Made by a program: the position numbers and the translations under genes
In this document: one piece after another, positions 35,034 through 44,014 of the stretch
Numbering within the stretch: the first letter of the stretch is position 1
Layout of the letters: each line of letters opens with the position of its first letter
The notes under the pieces: model-generated
Told to the model about the DNA's origin: nothing
Database searches by the model: none
Seen by the model: the letters and a program-made list of their open reading frames with translations, nothing else
DNA from: Rhizobiaceae bacterium
GTDB taxonomy: Bacteria; Pseudomonadota; Alphaproteobacteria; Rhizobiales; Rhizobiaceae
Direction of reading: 5' to 3'
Length of the DNA: 64,000 nucleotides
Assembly: GCA_029233925.1 (NCBI GenBank)
Contig: JARGOX010000017.1
Location: 62,001-126,000, forward strand

Positions 35034-35065
35034 GTCGCCCCTTTGTGTCGCCCCTTTGTGTCGCC
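35034..35065. repeat. 13-bp tandem repeat, about 2.5 copies
   Basis: GTCGCCCCTTTGT occurs at 35034 and 35047, followed by a partial GTCGCC at 35060-35065. It lies 43 bp after the 22-bp repeat tract. Confidence 0.9.
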
Positions 35066-35235
35066 AGGAATCGTGTTCCGGGTCCGCATCCGACCATATC
35101 GGGCTTGACGATCATTCTCGTAATGCTGTTCATGCCCAAGGGTGATGAATCTGATATTTTGCCGAATCAGGGATCCGGCTGGCCCTATGCTGGCACATCT
35201 GGGGGCAACGAACCGATCAAACAAAAGGAAAAGCA

Positions 35236-36077
35236 ATGACCGACGCACAATTGTTTATCGGCGGGCAGCACGTCAAGCTGGATGAGGCCAGAACCTGCAC
35301 GCGCCTGGATCCCGTCACCGGAGACGTAGCGACACGGTTTGGCGCCGCCACGACCAGGGATGCCGAGGCTGCGGTCAATGCGGCGAGGGAGGCCTTTCCT
35401 GCCTGGTCAGCTTCAACGCCTGCGCACCGGCGCGAGGTTCTGTCGAAAACCGCCGACATCCTGTCAGCGCGTGCTGGTGACTTCATCAATGCCATGCAGC
35501 GTGAGATTGGCAGCACGGCGGGCTGGGCCGGTTTCAACGTGATGTTGGCCGCGCAGCAGCGCTGGTTGCAGCAGACCCGCGCGAGAACGGACCGTTGGGG
35601 TCCCTGGTCGGCATGGCATCGACACAACGGCTCAATGGCCTGGTCAAGGACGCACTCGACAAGGGCGCCACTTTATTGACCGGCGGGACAAGCGAAAGCG
35701 TCATCTATCAGCCCACCGTGCTGGTTGACGTGACCGAAGACATGCGGATTTTCAGCGAGGAATCCTTCGGTCCGGTCAAGGCGATTTATCGCTTCGACAC
35801 CGAGGAAGAGGCTTTGCGCATGGCCAATGATACCCAATACGGCCTTTCGGCTGCCGTGTTCAGCAGGGATGTGAGTCGCGCGCAGGCCTTTGCGGACAAG
35901 ATTGAAAGCGGCATCTGCCACATCAATGGTCCTACCGTGCATGATGAGGCGCATATGCCATTCGGTGGCGTCAAAAACAGCGGCCACGGTCGCTTTGGCG
36001 GCACGGCGGCGATTTATGAATTTACCGAATTGCGCTGGATCACCATTGAGGATCCGGCCCAGCATTACCCGATTTGA
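35236..36077 (+). pseudogene. Aldehyde dehydrogenase remnant, internal deletion removing the catalytic centre
   Basis: The intact start (AAAAGGAAAAGCA before ATG) encodes TDAQLFIGGQHVKLDEARTC and LDPVTGDVATRFGAAT, then AAVNAAREAFPAWSAS up to GWAGFNVMLAA, a salicylaldehyde/vanillin-dehydrogenase-like N-terminus of about 105 residues. At roughly 35550-35570 the protein continues in another frame with ADPRENGPLGSLVGMASTQR, then SEESFGPVKAIYRF, HMPFGGVKNSGHGRFGG and the natural C-terminus. Around 215 residues are missing, including the NAD-binding Lys, catalytic Glu and Cys, and the frames do not join. It precedes a ThDP enzyme gene by 20 bp, so it was once its partner. Confidence 0.9.
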
Positions 36078-36097
36078 CGGCCGATCAGGAGACTCAT

Positions 36098-37807
36098 TTG
36101 ACCGAGGAAAACAACACCATCACGGCCGGCGGGGCCATTTTCACCAAGCTCAAGGCGCTGGGTGTCGATTATGTCTTTGTCAATTCCGGAACCGATTTTC
36201 CGCCGATTGTCGAGGGCCTGGTCGAAGCGTCGCACAAGAATATCGATCTGCCGACGCCCATCATCATTCCGCACGAACACGCGGCAATGGGCATGGCTAT
36301 GGGTTACTACGAAATATCAGGGCGCTGTCAGGCGGTCATGCTGCACACCAATGTCGGCCTGTCAAACGGGGCAACGGGGGCCATCAACGCGGCTTGCGAG
36401 CACGTGCCCATGTTGATGATGTCCGGTCGCACGCCGGTCACCGAAGAAACCCGGTTTGGCGCGCGGACCGTGCCCATCGGCTGGGGGCAGGAAATGCGCG
36501 ACCAGACGGCTCTGGTTCGTGAGGCGAGCAAATGGGACTATGAGCTGCGGTTCCCCGAACAGATTTCCGGCGCGCTCGACCGGGCCTTTGCGATCGCCAA
36601 TTCGACGCCCAAGGGACCGGTCTATCTGTCATTGCCGCGCGAGACATTGTGCGAGGAAATTCCGCGTGAAGGCACCAGCGATGCGACCACCATGCAGCCG
36701 GCAAAAATCGGCATTTCCGATCGCGAAATGGACGCCGCAGCGGCCATGCTGGCCAAGGCGAAGCACCCGCTGGTGATTGCCCAGCGCGGAGCCGGTGACG
36801 CGGAAAGTTATGCGCAGTTTGGCCAATGGGCTGATGAATGGGGCATACCGGTTTGCTCCTGGTGGGCGACGCATCTGGCTATTGATACGGATCATCCCTG
36901 CCACATCGGTGAAAATCCCAGCCCATGGCTTGAAGCGGCCGATGTGGTGCTGGTGCTGGACAGTCTCGCACCCTGGTGGCCCGACAAGCACAAATTGCCC
37001 GATGACGCCCGGGTCATCAACATGGGTCCAGATCCATTGTTCAGCCGCTATCCAATCCGCAACTTCCGCTCAAACCTGTCCATCGCCGGTGAAAACGCCG
37101 ACACGATTCCGGCGCTGATCAAGGCGATGAGGCGCATTGGCGGTGATGCGGATGTGATTGCAGCGCGCCGCGCCCATGTGGCTGAGAAGGCGCAGGCAAC
37201 ACGTGACAGGCTGGCTCTGGAGGCGCAGGCATCAACGGCCAAGGGCATCACCAAACAATGGGTCAGCGCCTGTCTGGGTGCGGCGCTGCGGGGTAAAAAA
37301 TCCTCCGTCTATTCCGAACTCGGGGTGAAACTGGGTTCTGTGGAGCGCAAGGGGCATAACGCCTGGTTCCAGGAACCACATTCGGGTGGGCTGGGATGGA
37401 GCTTTCCGGCCGCAATGGGTGGGCAATTGGCTGACCGGGACCGTGTGATCGTGGCGACAATGGGGGACGGGTCCTACATATTTTCCAATCCCACCGCCTG
37501 TCACCAGATCGCGGAAGCTCTGGGTCTACCGGTTCTGATCATTGTCCTGAACAACCACGAATGGGGTGCGGTGCGTCAATCGGTTGTGGGCTCCTATCCG
37601 AATGGCTATGCGGCGCAGTCCAATGAGGTGCCGCTGACCTCGCTCGAACCATCGCCGGATTTCGTGCATGTGGCGAAGGCCAGCCGTGCGTGGACCCGCA
37701 AGGTGGACAGGCCGGAGGATGTGCCGGGTGCCATCGAAGCGGCGCTGGCAGCCATTTCAGACCGCAAACAACACGCGTTTTTGGAAATCACGATCCTGAA
37801 GGACTGA
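36098..37807 (+). CDS. ThDP-dependent enzyme, acetolactate synthase/benzoylformate decarboxylase-like
   Basis: 569 residues with PYR, central and PP domains. The catalytic Glu60 is in PHEHAAMGMAMGYYE; the ThDP/Mg motif runs from Gly456-Asp457-Gly458 (MGDGSYIFSNP) to Asn485-Asn486 (VLNNHEWGAV). A TTG at 36098 with AGGAG 6-7 bp upstream is taken as the start; an upstream TTG at 36074 overlaps the ALDH stop. It probably decarboxylates a 2-oxoacid or carries out a related carboligation. It is only distantly similar to the ThDP half of the fusion at 15196-18324. Its operon partner ALDH is dead, so any aldehyde would need an enzyme encoded elsewhere. Confidence 0.9.
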   Translation: MTEENNTITAGGAIFTKLKALGVDYVFVNSGTDFPPIVEGLVEASHKNIDLPTPIIIPHEHAAMGMAMGYYEISGRCQAVMLHTNVGLSNGATGAINAACEHVPMLMMSGRTPVTEETRFGARTVPIGWGQEMRDQTALVREASKWDYELRFPEQISGALDRAFAIANSTPKGPVYLSLPRETLCEEIPREGTSDATTMQPAKIGISDREMDAAAAMLAKAKHPLVIAQRGAGDAESYAQFGQWADEWGIPVCSWWATHLAIDTDHPCHIGENPSPWLEAADVVLVLDSLAPWWPDKHKLPDDARVINMGPDPLFSRYPIRNFRSNLSIAGENADTIPALIKAMRRIGGDADVIAARRAHVAEKAQATRDRLALEAQASTAKGITKQWVSACLGAALRGKKSSVYSELGVKLGSVERKGHNAWFQEPHSGGLGWSFPAAMGGQLADRDRVIVATMGDGSYIFSNPTACHQIAEALGLPVLIIVLNNHEWGAVRQSVVGSYPNGYAAQSNEVPLTSLEPSPDFVHVAKASRAWTRKVDRPEDVPGAIEAALAAISDRKQHAFLEITILKD

Positions 37808-37942
37808 GCATTTGGCCGCGCTGACCTCGAAATATCCGGCCGTGTCTGATGTGTTTGCTCCGAACTTGCGGCTGATCCGCTTGATAGGCTCGGTGAGGCG
37901 CTAATACCCTTTGTGCCCGGCACATGGATGCCGGGCCAATTG

Positions 37943-38725
37943 TCAAAAGAACATCCACAGGCCAGCCCCGACCAACAGGGCCCCGACGATTTTTGACAGT
38001 TTCTCGCTGCCCGGCAGGATTTTTTCGGCCAGAACATAGATGGTGATCGCGATGATCCAGGCCGGGTTCATGACGCCGACGACGAACAGCAGTCCCATCA
38101 AGGCCCAGCAACAGCCCACACAGAACAGGCCGTGACGCCAACCCATGGTCAGCGCTCCCCGGTTGCCTTCACGCCACTGGGTCATCAAAAAGGCAATGGG
38201 CGTGCGGCATTGATGCAGGCAGGCCTGTTTCAGGGTGCTGAACTGATAGAGGCCGGCCACCACGAGAATGCCGGCGGCCAGCGGCCCAGTGGCCTTCATC
38301 ATCATGGGTGACATGTAGGCAAGGTTTGTCAGTCCTGCCTGCAGCACAGTTGCGGCCAAGCTGAAGCCCGACCAGGCCAGGAGATAGCCGCCGGAGAACA
38401 TGAACACCGGCAACCAGCCTGCACCGTGCAGCCGGTCGGCTGCCTGCATGCGCGCATAGGCGTGAATCATCGGCGCGGCGGTTGGCAACATCATAGCCGC
38501 CATCATGATGGCCCACATGAGGAAGAGGCCGGTGAACTGCATGGGCGCGAACATCTGCGGTGACATCATCATTGCCGCCATGCCCGGTATGGCCGACATG
38601 TCGCCGATCATGATGACCAAATAAATCCACGATGCCAGAGCCACGGCAACCGGAGCGCCCATCAGCAGGGCAAGACGCGCGGGGGTCAAGGATGCCCCCA
38701 CGCCGCTATTTGTGTCGGCGCGCAT
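37943..38725 (-). CDS. DUF2182 integral membrane protein (predicted metal-binding)
   Basis: 260 residues, about seven membrane segments, remarkably Met-rich (AAMMMSPQMF, WAIMMAAMMLPTAAPMI, AYMSPMMMKATGPL). The conserved block STLKQACLHQCRTPIAFLM, then MGWRHGLFCVGCCWALMGLL, carries Cys and His residues typical of DUF2182. The stop is at the far end from its partner: the DUF1326 gene ends 2 bp upstream of this start, a coupling often seen for these two families. Met, Cys and His content suggests handling of copper or a similar soft metal, but no function is firmly known to me. Confidence 0.88.
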   Translation of the reverse strand: MRADTNSGVGASLTPARLALLMGAPVAVALASWIYLVIMIGDMSAIPGMAAMMMSPQMFAPMQFTGLFLMWAIMMAAMMLPTAAPMIHAYARMQAADRLHGAGWLPVFMFSGGYLLAWSGFSLAATVLQAGLTNLAYMSPMMMKATGPLAAGILVVAGLYQFSTLKQACLHQCRTPIAFLMTQWREGNRGALTMGWRHGLFCVGCCWALMGLLFVVGVMNPAWIIAITIYVLAEKILPGSEKLSKIVGALLVGAGLWMFF

Positions 38726-38727
38726 CG

Positions 38728-39330
38728 TTACTGCTCACTCTGATAGGCAAATTCAGAAAATATGCCGGTCTTGTCGGTCAGATCCCAGGCCATTCCATGA
38801 TCGCTATAGGCCAGTCTGGAGGATTTGGCCGCTGTGGCGACAAATCCGGGGGCAATGCACAGAGGATGGCCCTCGATTGTCACCGGCCCGCCACCCTGTC
38901 CGGCAATCTGGTCGATTTCGACATCGGCAATGCCGGGAATTTTCAACGCGTGTTTCCCGCCATTGACCGAAAAATCAATCGGCACGGAGCGCACGCCGAC
39001 AATCGCCCCGATATGGGTGGCCAGCCGCGCCGGATGCCCGCCGCCCTGGCCACCGAAGATTTTCATCAGGCTGGCATTCTGCGCCTCATCGGCTCGTTCG
39101 TCGACATAGACCGCCACGTTCCACTGGGTTGTGGCCATATTACCCGGAGAATGAACGGCCAGCGCGACATTGAGACCGGAGAGCGACACGTCCTCGTCCT
39201 TGCCTTCCTCAATGTGCCAGCCGACCAGAGCCGTGCATTCCTCGTTGGTCGGAGGGCTGAGGAAGAGACAGGGGCAGGCGGTATCGCAATTGCAACTTTC
39301 GAAATAGGTTCCCTTGAGTGACCAGGTCAT
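38728..39330 (-). CDS. DUF1326 domain protein
   Basis: 200 residues starting at MTWSLKGTYFESCNCDTACP (39330), the classic DUF1326 N-terminus with the CNCxxxCPC cluster followed by FLSPPTNEECTALVGWHIEE. Later conserved pieces are QWNVAVYVDERADEAQ and KIFGGQGGGHPARLATHIGA. The vicinal cysteines suggest metal or thiol chemistry. It is immediately followed by the DUF2182 membrane protein, its usual neighbour. No other metal-related gene is nearby. Confidence 0.9.
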   Translation of the reverse strand: MTWSLKGTYFESCNCDTACPCLFLSPPTNEECTALVGWHIEEGKDEDVSLSGLNVALAVHSPGNMATTQWNVAVYVDERADEAQNASLMKIFGGQGGGHPARLATHIGAIVGVRSVPIDFSVNGGKHALKIPGIADVEIDQIAGQGGGPVTIEGHPLCIAPGFVATAAKSSRLAYSDHGMAWDLTDKTGIFSEFAYQSEQ

Positions 39331-39456
39331 TGAATTTTTCCTTGGTGGTTGTTGATTGCAAAAACCTAGGCGTCCTTCGGCGCCATTGCTTGAAGGCGGC
39401 ATTGAGATTAGGTTGGGATTTCATCGTTTTTCGATCAATGGCGGGTCTATTTGTCC

Positions 39457-41052
39457 ATGATTTACAAGTTCGGCGCCTACGATCTTGATCCCCAGATGTT
39501 TGAACTTCGCCGGCACGGCAAACCCGTTCCCATTGAACCCCAGGTCTTCAATGTTCTGTTGCACCTGATCGAAAAGCGGGAGCAGATTGTGTCGAAGGAC
39601 GCGTTGATTGACGCCGTGTGGCAGGGACGGGTCGTTTCGGATACCACGCTCAGCAGCCGAATATTTGCGCTGCGCAAGGCTGTCGGTGACACCGGTGAGG
39701 CGCAAAACGTGATCCGCACCGTGCCGCGGCGCGGCTTCCGCTTTGTCGCCGAGGTGCGCTGTGATGGTGACGAGGCTCCGTCCCGGGACGCAGACGGTGA
39801 TATGGTGGATGCAACGGCAGTGAGCCAAGAGATAAGGGCCGCTGAGCCAAGGCCAGTCGCTGCAGCATCGCCAGGCCCGGCCACCTTCATGCCGACCCTC
39901 GTTGTCCTGCCCTTCAGGATCGCCAGCGAGGGGCTGGATGAGTATTTTTGCGATGGTCTGACCGAAGACGTCATCGCCAATCTGACCCATTTCAGGGAAC
40001 TGCGGGTCATTGCCAGCGCCTCGTCGTTTCACTTCAGGCAACGGGACGTGCCGCTGACCGAGATCGCTGCAAAGCTGGGCGCGGGCTATATTGTTGATGG
40101 CAGCGTGCTGAGAGCCGGCGACCGGTTGCGCGTTGCCGTCCAACTGATCGAAGCGGCTTCCGGCGTCTCCCTGTGGGCGGATCGCTATGATCGCCAACTG
40201 GAGGATATTTTCGCCGTTCAGGACGCCATCACGCACATGATCGTCGCTTCCCTCGGGGTCCGCATGCAGGATACAGCGCTGACGCGGGCCCTGCTCAAAA
40301 GCCCCTCCGAAATGGATGCCTATGATTGTCTTCTGCGGGCCCGACGCTATACGGCCACCCTGAACGAGAAAATGCATGAGGAGGCGCGCGATCTTCTTGA
40401 ACGGGCGATCCGGCTGGATCCCAATTATGCCGAAGCCCATGCGCTTTTGGCCAATGTCTATCTGGCCGAATACCGGTTCGAGGCAAATCCGCGCCCGGAC
40501 CCGATCGAGCGGGCCTTGGCCATGGCCCTCAAGGCCACCCAGTTGGACCCGCAGAGCGCCTATGCGCATTGCTGGCTGGCGATCGTGCATTTCTTTCGAA
40601 AGGATATCGGCAAGTTCGAGGCCGAAGCGCAGCGGGCAATGGACCTCAACCCGAACGACCCGGAAATTCTTGCCGAAGTCGGCCATTACCTGTCATTCCA
40701 GGGTGCCAATGAGCGGGGCATGGAGTTGTCGGGCCGGGCGCAAAAACTCAATCCGCTGCATCCGGGCTGGTATCATTTCAGCGCAGCGCTGCTGCATTAC
40801 CACCAGTGTGACTATGAAGATGTCCTGGTGGATGTTCAGCGTATCAGCATGCCTGATTTCTACTGGTCCCATATGCTCAACGCCGCCGCACTCGGGCAAC
40901 TGGGTCGTCCGGACGCGGCCAAATCGCTGGCGCTGATGAAGAGGGTGAAGCCGAGCATCCGCGCCGCAGCCGAAATCCAAAAGTGGAACACGCCGCCTCA
41001 AGATGCCGCCCATATCATGGAAGGCCTGCGCAAGGCCGGTCATGACGAATAG
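39457..41052 (+). CDS. Winged-helix regulator with adenylate-cyclase-associated and TPR domains (CadC-like N-terminus)
   Basis: 531 residues from the ATG at 39457 (a TTG two codons before is possible). Residues 1-100 are an OmpR/CadC-type winged helix: YDLDPQMFELRRHGKPVPIE, SKDALIDAVWQGRVVSDTTL, VIRTVPRRGFRFVAEV. About 145-280 matches the TolB-like/adenylate-cyclase-associated module: LVVLPFRIASEGLDEYFCDG, GAGYIVDGSVLRAGDRLRVA, WADRYDRQLEDIFAVQ. The rest (about 300-520) is TPR repeats with NPNDPEILAEVGHYLSFQG and LNPLHPGWYHFSAALLHY. There is no membrane segment, so it should be cytosolic. Target and signal are unknown. Confidence 0.88.
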   Translation: MIYKFGAYDLDPQMFELRRHGKPVPIEPQVFNVLLHLIEKREQIVSKDALIDAVWQGRVVSDTTLSSRIFALRKAVGDTGEAQNVIRTVPRRGFRFVAEVRCDGDEAPSRDADGDMVDATAVSQEIRAAEPRPVAAASPGPATFMPTLVVLPFRIASEGLDEYFCDGLTEDVIANLTHFRELRVIASASSFHFRQRDVPLTEIAAKLGAGYIVDGSVLRAGDRLRVAVQLIEAASGVSLWADRYDRQLEDIFAVQDAITHMIVASLGVRMQDTALTRALLKSPSEMDAYDCLLRARRYTATLNEKMHEEARDLLERAIRLDPNYAEAHALLANVYLAEYRFEANPRPDPIERALAMALKATQLDPQSAYAHCWLAIVHFFRKDIGKFEAEAQRAMDLNPNDPEILAEVGHYLSFQGANERGMELSGRAQKLNPLHPGWYHFSAALLHYHQCDYEDVLVDVQRISMPDFYWSHMLNAAALGQLGRPDAAKSLALMKRVKPSIRAAAEIQKWNTPPQDAAHIMEGLRKAGHDE

Positions 41053-41352
41053 TGTTTGGTCAGTTGTTGGGGCTGTGATTTACGGCGTGATCATGCATCC
41101 ATGAGATGTCTTCAGGAAATTGCTCCTGAACCGACAAAACACCGGGCTTTTGCTGCGATGGTGTGTAGGGCGTGTCGTGCCTGGTATGATTTTTCCGCGC
41201 TGGTAACTTGCATAAAGTTTGTATAATTTGCAGTATCGGGATTACGGGAGGCCTTGAGGCAACGATCTTGAGTGCGACGTTTGGTTGTCGCAACGAAGGA
41301 TTTGACCTCAGCAAATGCCATGGGCACACATGAAAATCAGGGAGCCGAAGCA
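41053..41352. other. Gap upstream of the quinone-oxidoreductase-like gene
   Basis: About 300 bp without a supported gene on either strand. It should contain the promoter of the following gene. Confidence 0.5.
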
Positions 41353-42360
41353 ATGTCTGAAGCCAATCGCGAATGGGTCATTACTGAATATTCCGGACTG
41401 TCCGGACTTCAATTGAGGGAATATACGCCCGAGCAGCCAGGACCCGGCGAGGTTCGACTGAAGGTTGAAGCCTTTGCTCTCAACTGGGGCGACATGGACC
41501 TGATGCAGGGCCGTTACTCCTTCAATTTCAGCCAGTTGCCGGCGCGTATCGGCTGCGAGGCCGTGGGCGTCGTCGACCAGATCGGTGAGGGCGTTGCCGG
41601 TATCGCATTGGGCGAGCGCTATTGCACGCTTCCGTATTTTTACGACATGAAGGGCGTCAGTGGCGATACGGTGATCATCGATGCCCGATATCTGACGAAG
41701 GCGCCGGACGGCATCAGCGCAACAGAGGCCGGATCGATCTGGATGCAATTCATGACCGCCTACTATCCGATTGCCGAACTGGCCAAGGCCGCCCCGGGTG
41801 TCAATATCCTGGTGACCGCAGCAACCAGCACCGCCGGTTATTCAGCGCTGCAAATCGGACGGATCAAGGGCGCAAACATGATCGGAACCTCGCGGTTTGA
41901 ACATAACCGCGATTATCTCATGCAGGGTGGCGCAAGCCACGTTTATATCGGTGAAGGCGAAAATCTGCCGGAAGCGTTGAAAGAATTTACCGATGGGGTG
42001 GGCGTACACGCCGTCTTCGATTCCATCGGCGCCGGGATGATCGCACAATATGCCAGGGCCCTTGCCAAGGATGCGCAATTGTTTACCTATGGGACGCTCG
42101 ATGAAAAACTGCCCGAACTGCCGATGATGGAACTTTATCAGGCGAACGCGACCTTCAAACCCTATTCATTGTTCAACTATATTGAAAACGCCGAATGGAA
42201 GAAGAAGGGGCTCGATTTTGTCTATGGCGCTCTGGCTTCAGGCCAAATTCAACCGAATGTCGACAGGGTCTTTGAAATGGAGGACTTCCAGGAGGCGTGG
42301 ACCTATCTGCGTGCTCCGCGCAAGAGCCATGGCAAGGTGATGATCAGGGTTGGAGACTAA
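41353..42360 (+). CDS. Zinc-independent MDR-family alcohol dehydrogenase / quinone oxidoreductase-like
   Basis: 335 residues from MSEANREWVI at 41353 (GGGAG upstream). The medium-chain dehydrogenase layout is clear: ALNWGDMDLMQGRYSF near the N-terminus, RIGCEAVGVVDQIGEGVAGI, the nucleotide-binding NILVTAATSTAGYSALQIGR and the C-terminal PRKSHGKVMIRVGD. The Cys/His ligands for structural and catalytic zinc are absent, which places it with quinone oxidoreductase or enoyl-reductase-like members. NADPH-dependent reduction of an alpha,beta-unsaturated or quinoid substrate is expected. No clear operon partner; converges with the GntR gene. Confidence 0.88.
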   Translation: MSEANREWVITEYSGLSGLQLREYTPEQPGPGEVRLKVEAFALNWGDMDLMQGRYSFNFSQLPARIGCEAVGVVDQIGEGVAGIALGERYCTLPYFYDMKGVSGDTVIIDARYLTKAPDGISATEAGSIWMQFMTAYYPIAELAKAAPGVNILVTAATSTAGYSALQIGRIKGANMIGTSRFEHNRDYLMQGGASHVYIGEGENLPEALKEFTDGVGVHAVFDSIGAGMIAQYARALAKDAQLFTYGTLDEKLPELPMMELYQANATFKPYSLFNYIENAEWKKKGLDFVYGALASGQIQPNVDRVFEMEDFQEAWTYLRAPRKSHGKVMIRVGD

Positions 42361-42384
42361 GTCTTTTACCTTGGTTATTACCGG

Positions 42385-43161
42385 TCAGCTGCTTTCATCG
42401 ATGAAGCGATGTTCCAGGGTGGCTTCCAGGGTGAGCATCTGTTGTTCGGCATGGATCATGTGCTCGCTTATGATGCTGCGAACGACCTCCACGTCACCGG
42501 CTTTCATGGCCTTGATCAGCTCGCGCTGATAGGCGATGCCGCGCTGGCGCAGGATCGGTTGTGGCTGCAGGTAGATGTCGCGGCAGACCGCCAGATCTTT
42601 CAATAGCCGCTGCAGGAAGCGGCACTGGAATGACAGCAGGGCATTGTCGGAATATTCGGCAACGACCGTGTGAAAATCCAGCTCGGCCATGCGCTGCTGC
42701 CAGCGCTCGCCGGCATCTCTTGCTTCGTGATCGTAGACGGCGATAATGTCTTCGAGCCGCCGGAAGCCGGATTCGTCCATATTGTCCATGGCGCTGACGG
42801 CAACCAGCGGTTCAAGCGCCTTTCGCAGTTCGTAAATGTCGGCAATCGTCACATCCTTGGCAAACAGATAATTGCCAAGCAGGCTCATGGCGCGCCCCTC
42901 GGACATGCGCTCGACGAAGGCGCCGCCGCCCGGTCCCGTGCGTATCCGCACCAGACCCTGCACTTCCAGTGATTTCAAGGCCTCGCGCACAGTGCCCTTG
43001 CTGGCGGCATATTGGGCGATCAGATCCTTTTCCTGCGGCAGGCGATCACCGGGTTCCAGCCCGTGTTCCATGATCGTGCGCTTGATCGCCTCGGCAATCT
43101 CGTCGGTGCGCTTGCGCGCCTTGCGTGCGGGTTTTTTTGTTCCTGGAGCGGAAACCCTCAT
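42385..43161 (-). CDS. GntR-family regulator, FadR/FCD subfamily
   Basis: 258 residues. A basic N-terminal tail (KKPARKARKRTDEIAEAIKR) precedes the winged helix (GDRLPQEKDLIAQYAASKGT, VREALKSLEVQGLVRIRTGP). The FCD domain has YELRKALEPLVAVSAM, MAELDFHTVVAEYSDNALLS and RSIISEHMIHAEQQMLTLE with His residues suited to metal binding. It lies 25 bp downstream of the ATPase gene on the same strand, at the end of the peptide-type ABC operon, and probably controls it through the twin palindromes at 48458-48505. Confidence 0.92.
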   Translation of the reverse strand: MRVSAPGTKKPARKARKRTDEIAEAIKRTIMEHGLEPGDRLPQEKDLIAQYAASKGTVREALKSLEVQGLVRIRTGPGGGAFVERMSEGRAMSLLGNYLFAKDVTIADIYELRKALEPLVAVSAMDNMDESGFRRLEDIIAVYDHEARDAGERWQQRMAELDFHTVVAEYSDNALLSFQCRFLQRLLKDLAVCRDIYLQPQPILRQRGIAYQRELIKAMKAGDVEVVRSIISEHMIHAEQQMLTLEATLEHRFIDESS

Positions 43162-43186
43162 GACACTGATCAGTCCTTATCCGGTT

Positions 43187-44014
43187 TCAAGGCATATTCT
43201 GTTTCGAGGCACGCCCCGTTTCGAGGAGAGGCGCGCTCGATATCAGACGCTTGGTATAGTCATGGCGGGGTGACTTGAAAAGCGCCTCGGCCGGACCTTC
43301 TTCGACGACTTCGCCAAAATACATGACCGCCACCCGGTCACAGACGCTCTCCACCACAGCAAGATCGTGGCTAATGAACAGATAGGACAGATCGAATTCG
43401 GTCTTCAGGTCCTCCAGCAGCAGAAGCACTTGCGCCTGTACTGACACGTCGAGGGCGCTCACCGGTTCATCGAGGACCATGATACGCGGCGCGGCAGCCA
43501 GCGCCCGGGCAATGGCGATGCGCTGAGCCTGCCCACCGGAAAACTCGTGCGGATAGCGCTCCAGCGTATCGGCCGGCATTTGCACGGCATCCAGCAGTTC
43601 TTTCATCCGCGTCCTGCGGCGGGCCGGGTCGAAGCCTTTCAGCAACCGCAGCGGGGCTTCCAGCGTCGCGCCTATGGTCTTGCGCGGATTGAGCGAGGAG
43701 GTCGGGTCCTGGAACACGTATTGGATCATCTGTCCGAAGGCGCGCGGACCCTCTTTTGCCAGTGTTCCTGCATCCTTTCCGGCGATCTGCATCTGCCCGC
43801 TGGTGGGTGTTTCAAGTCCGACCACCATGCGCGCCAGTGTCGATTTTCCCGACCCGCTTTCGCCAACGATGGCCAGGGTTTCTCCCTGTCTGAGCGCCAG
43901 CGTTACATTTTTGACCGCATGAACGACGTGTGATGTTCCGCCGAACAGGCGGCGTTTTCCGCCGAATGTCTTGGTCAGGCCGGTGACTGCAATGGCATTG
44001 GGTTCGTGCATCAT
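43187..44014 (-). CDS. Oligopeptide-type ABC transporter ATP-binding protein (DppF/OppF family)
   Basis: 275 residues. Walker A GESGSGKSTLARMV, Q-loop QYVFQDPTSSLNP, signature FSGGQAQRIAIARAL, Walker B IMVLDEPVSALD and the H-loop FISHDL are all present. The C-terminal GEVVEEGPAEALF is typical of the OppD/OppF C-terminal extension. ATG 44014 overlaps the TGA of the preceding fused gene (TGATG), so the two are translationally coupled. It is the second ATPase of the importer; the first is fused to a permease in the gene upstream. Confidence 0.94.
   Translation of the reverse strand: MMHEPNAIAVTGLTKTFGGKRRLFGGTSHVVHAVKNVTLALRQGETLAIVGESGSGKSTLARMVVGLETPTSGQMQIAGKDAGTLAKEGPRAFGQMIQYVFQDPTSSLNPRKTIGATLEAPLRLLKGFDPARRRTRMKELLDAVQMPADTLERYPHEFSGGQAQRIAIARALAAAPRIMVLDEPVSALDVSVQAQVLLLLEDLKTEFDLSYLFISHDLAVVESVCDRVAVMYFGEVVEEGPAEALFKSPRHDYTKRLISSAPLLETGRASKQNMP

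Larger units (their letters stand above)
34584..35235. other. Divergent intergenic region with two tandem-repeat tracts
   Basis: About 650 bp between the TAXI gene and the ALDH remnant. It must contain promoters for both directions. Its notable content is the 22-bp repeat at 34904-34991 and the 13-bp repeat at 35034-35065. No gene recognised. Confidence 0.6.

Noticed and set aside
39421-40686. 421-codon minus-strand frame
   Set aside because: Antisense of the winged-helix/TPR regulator; composition (His, Gly, Gln rich) is typical of shadow frames.
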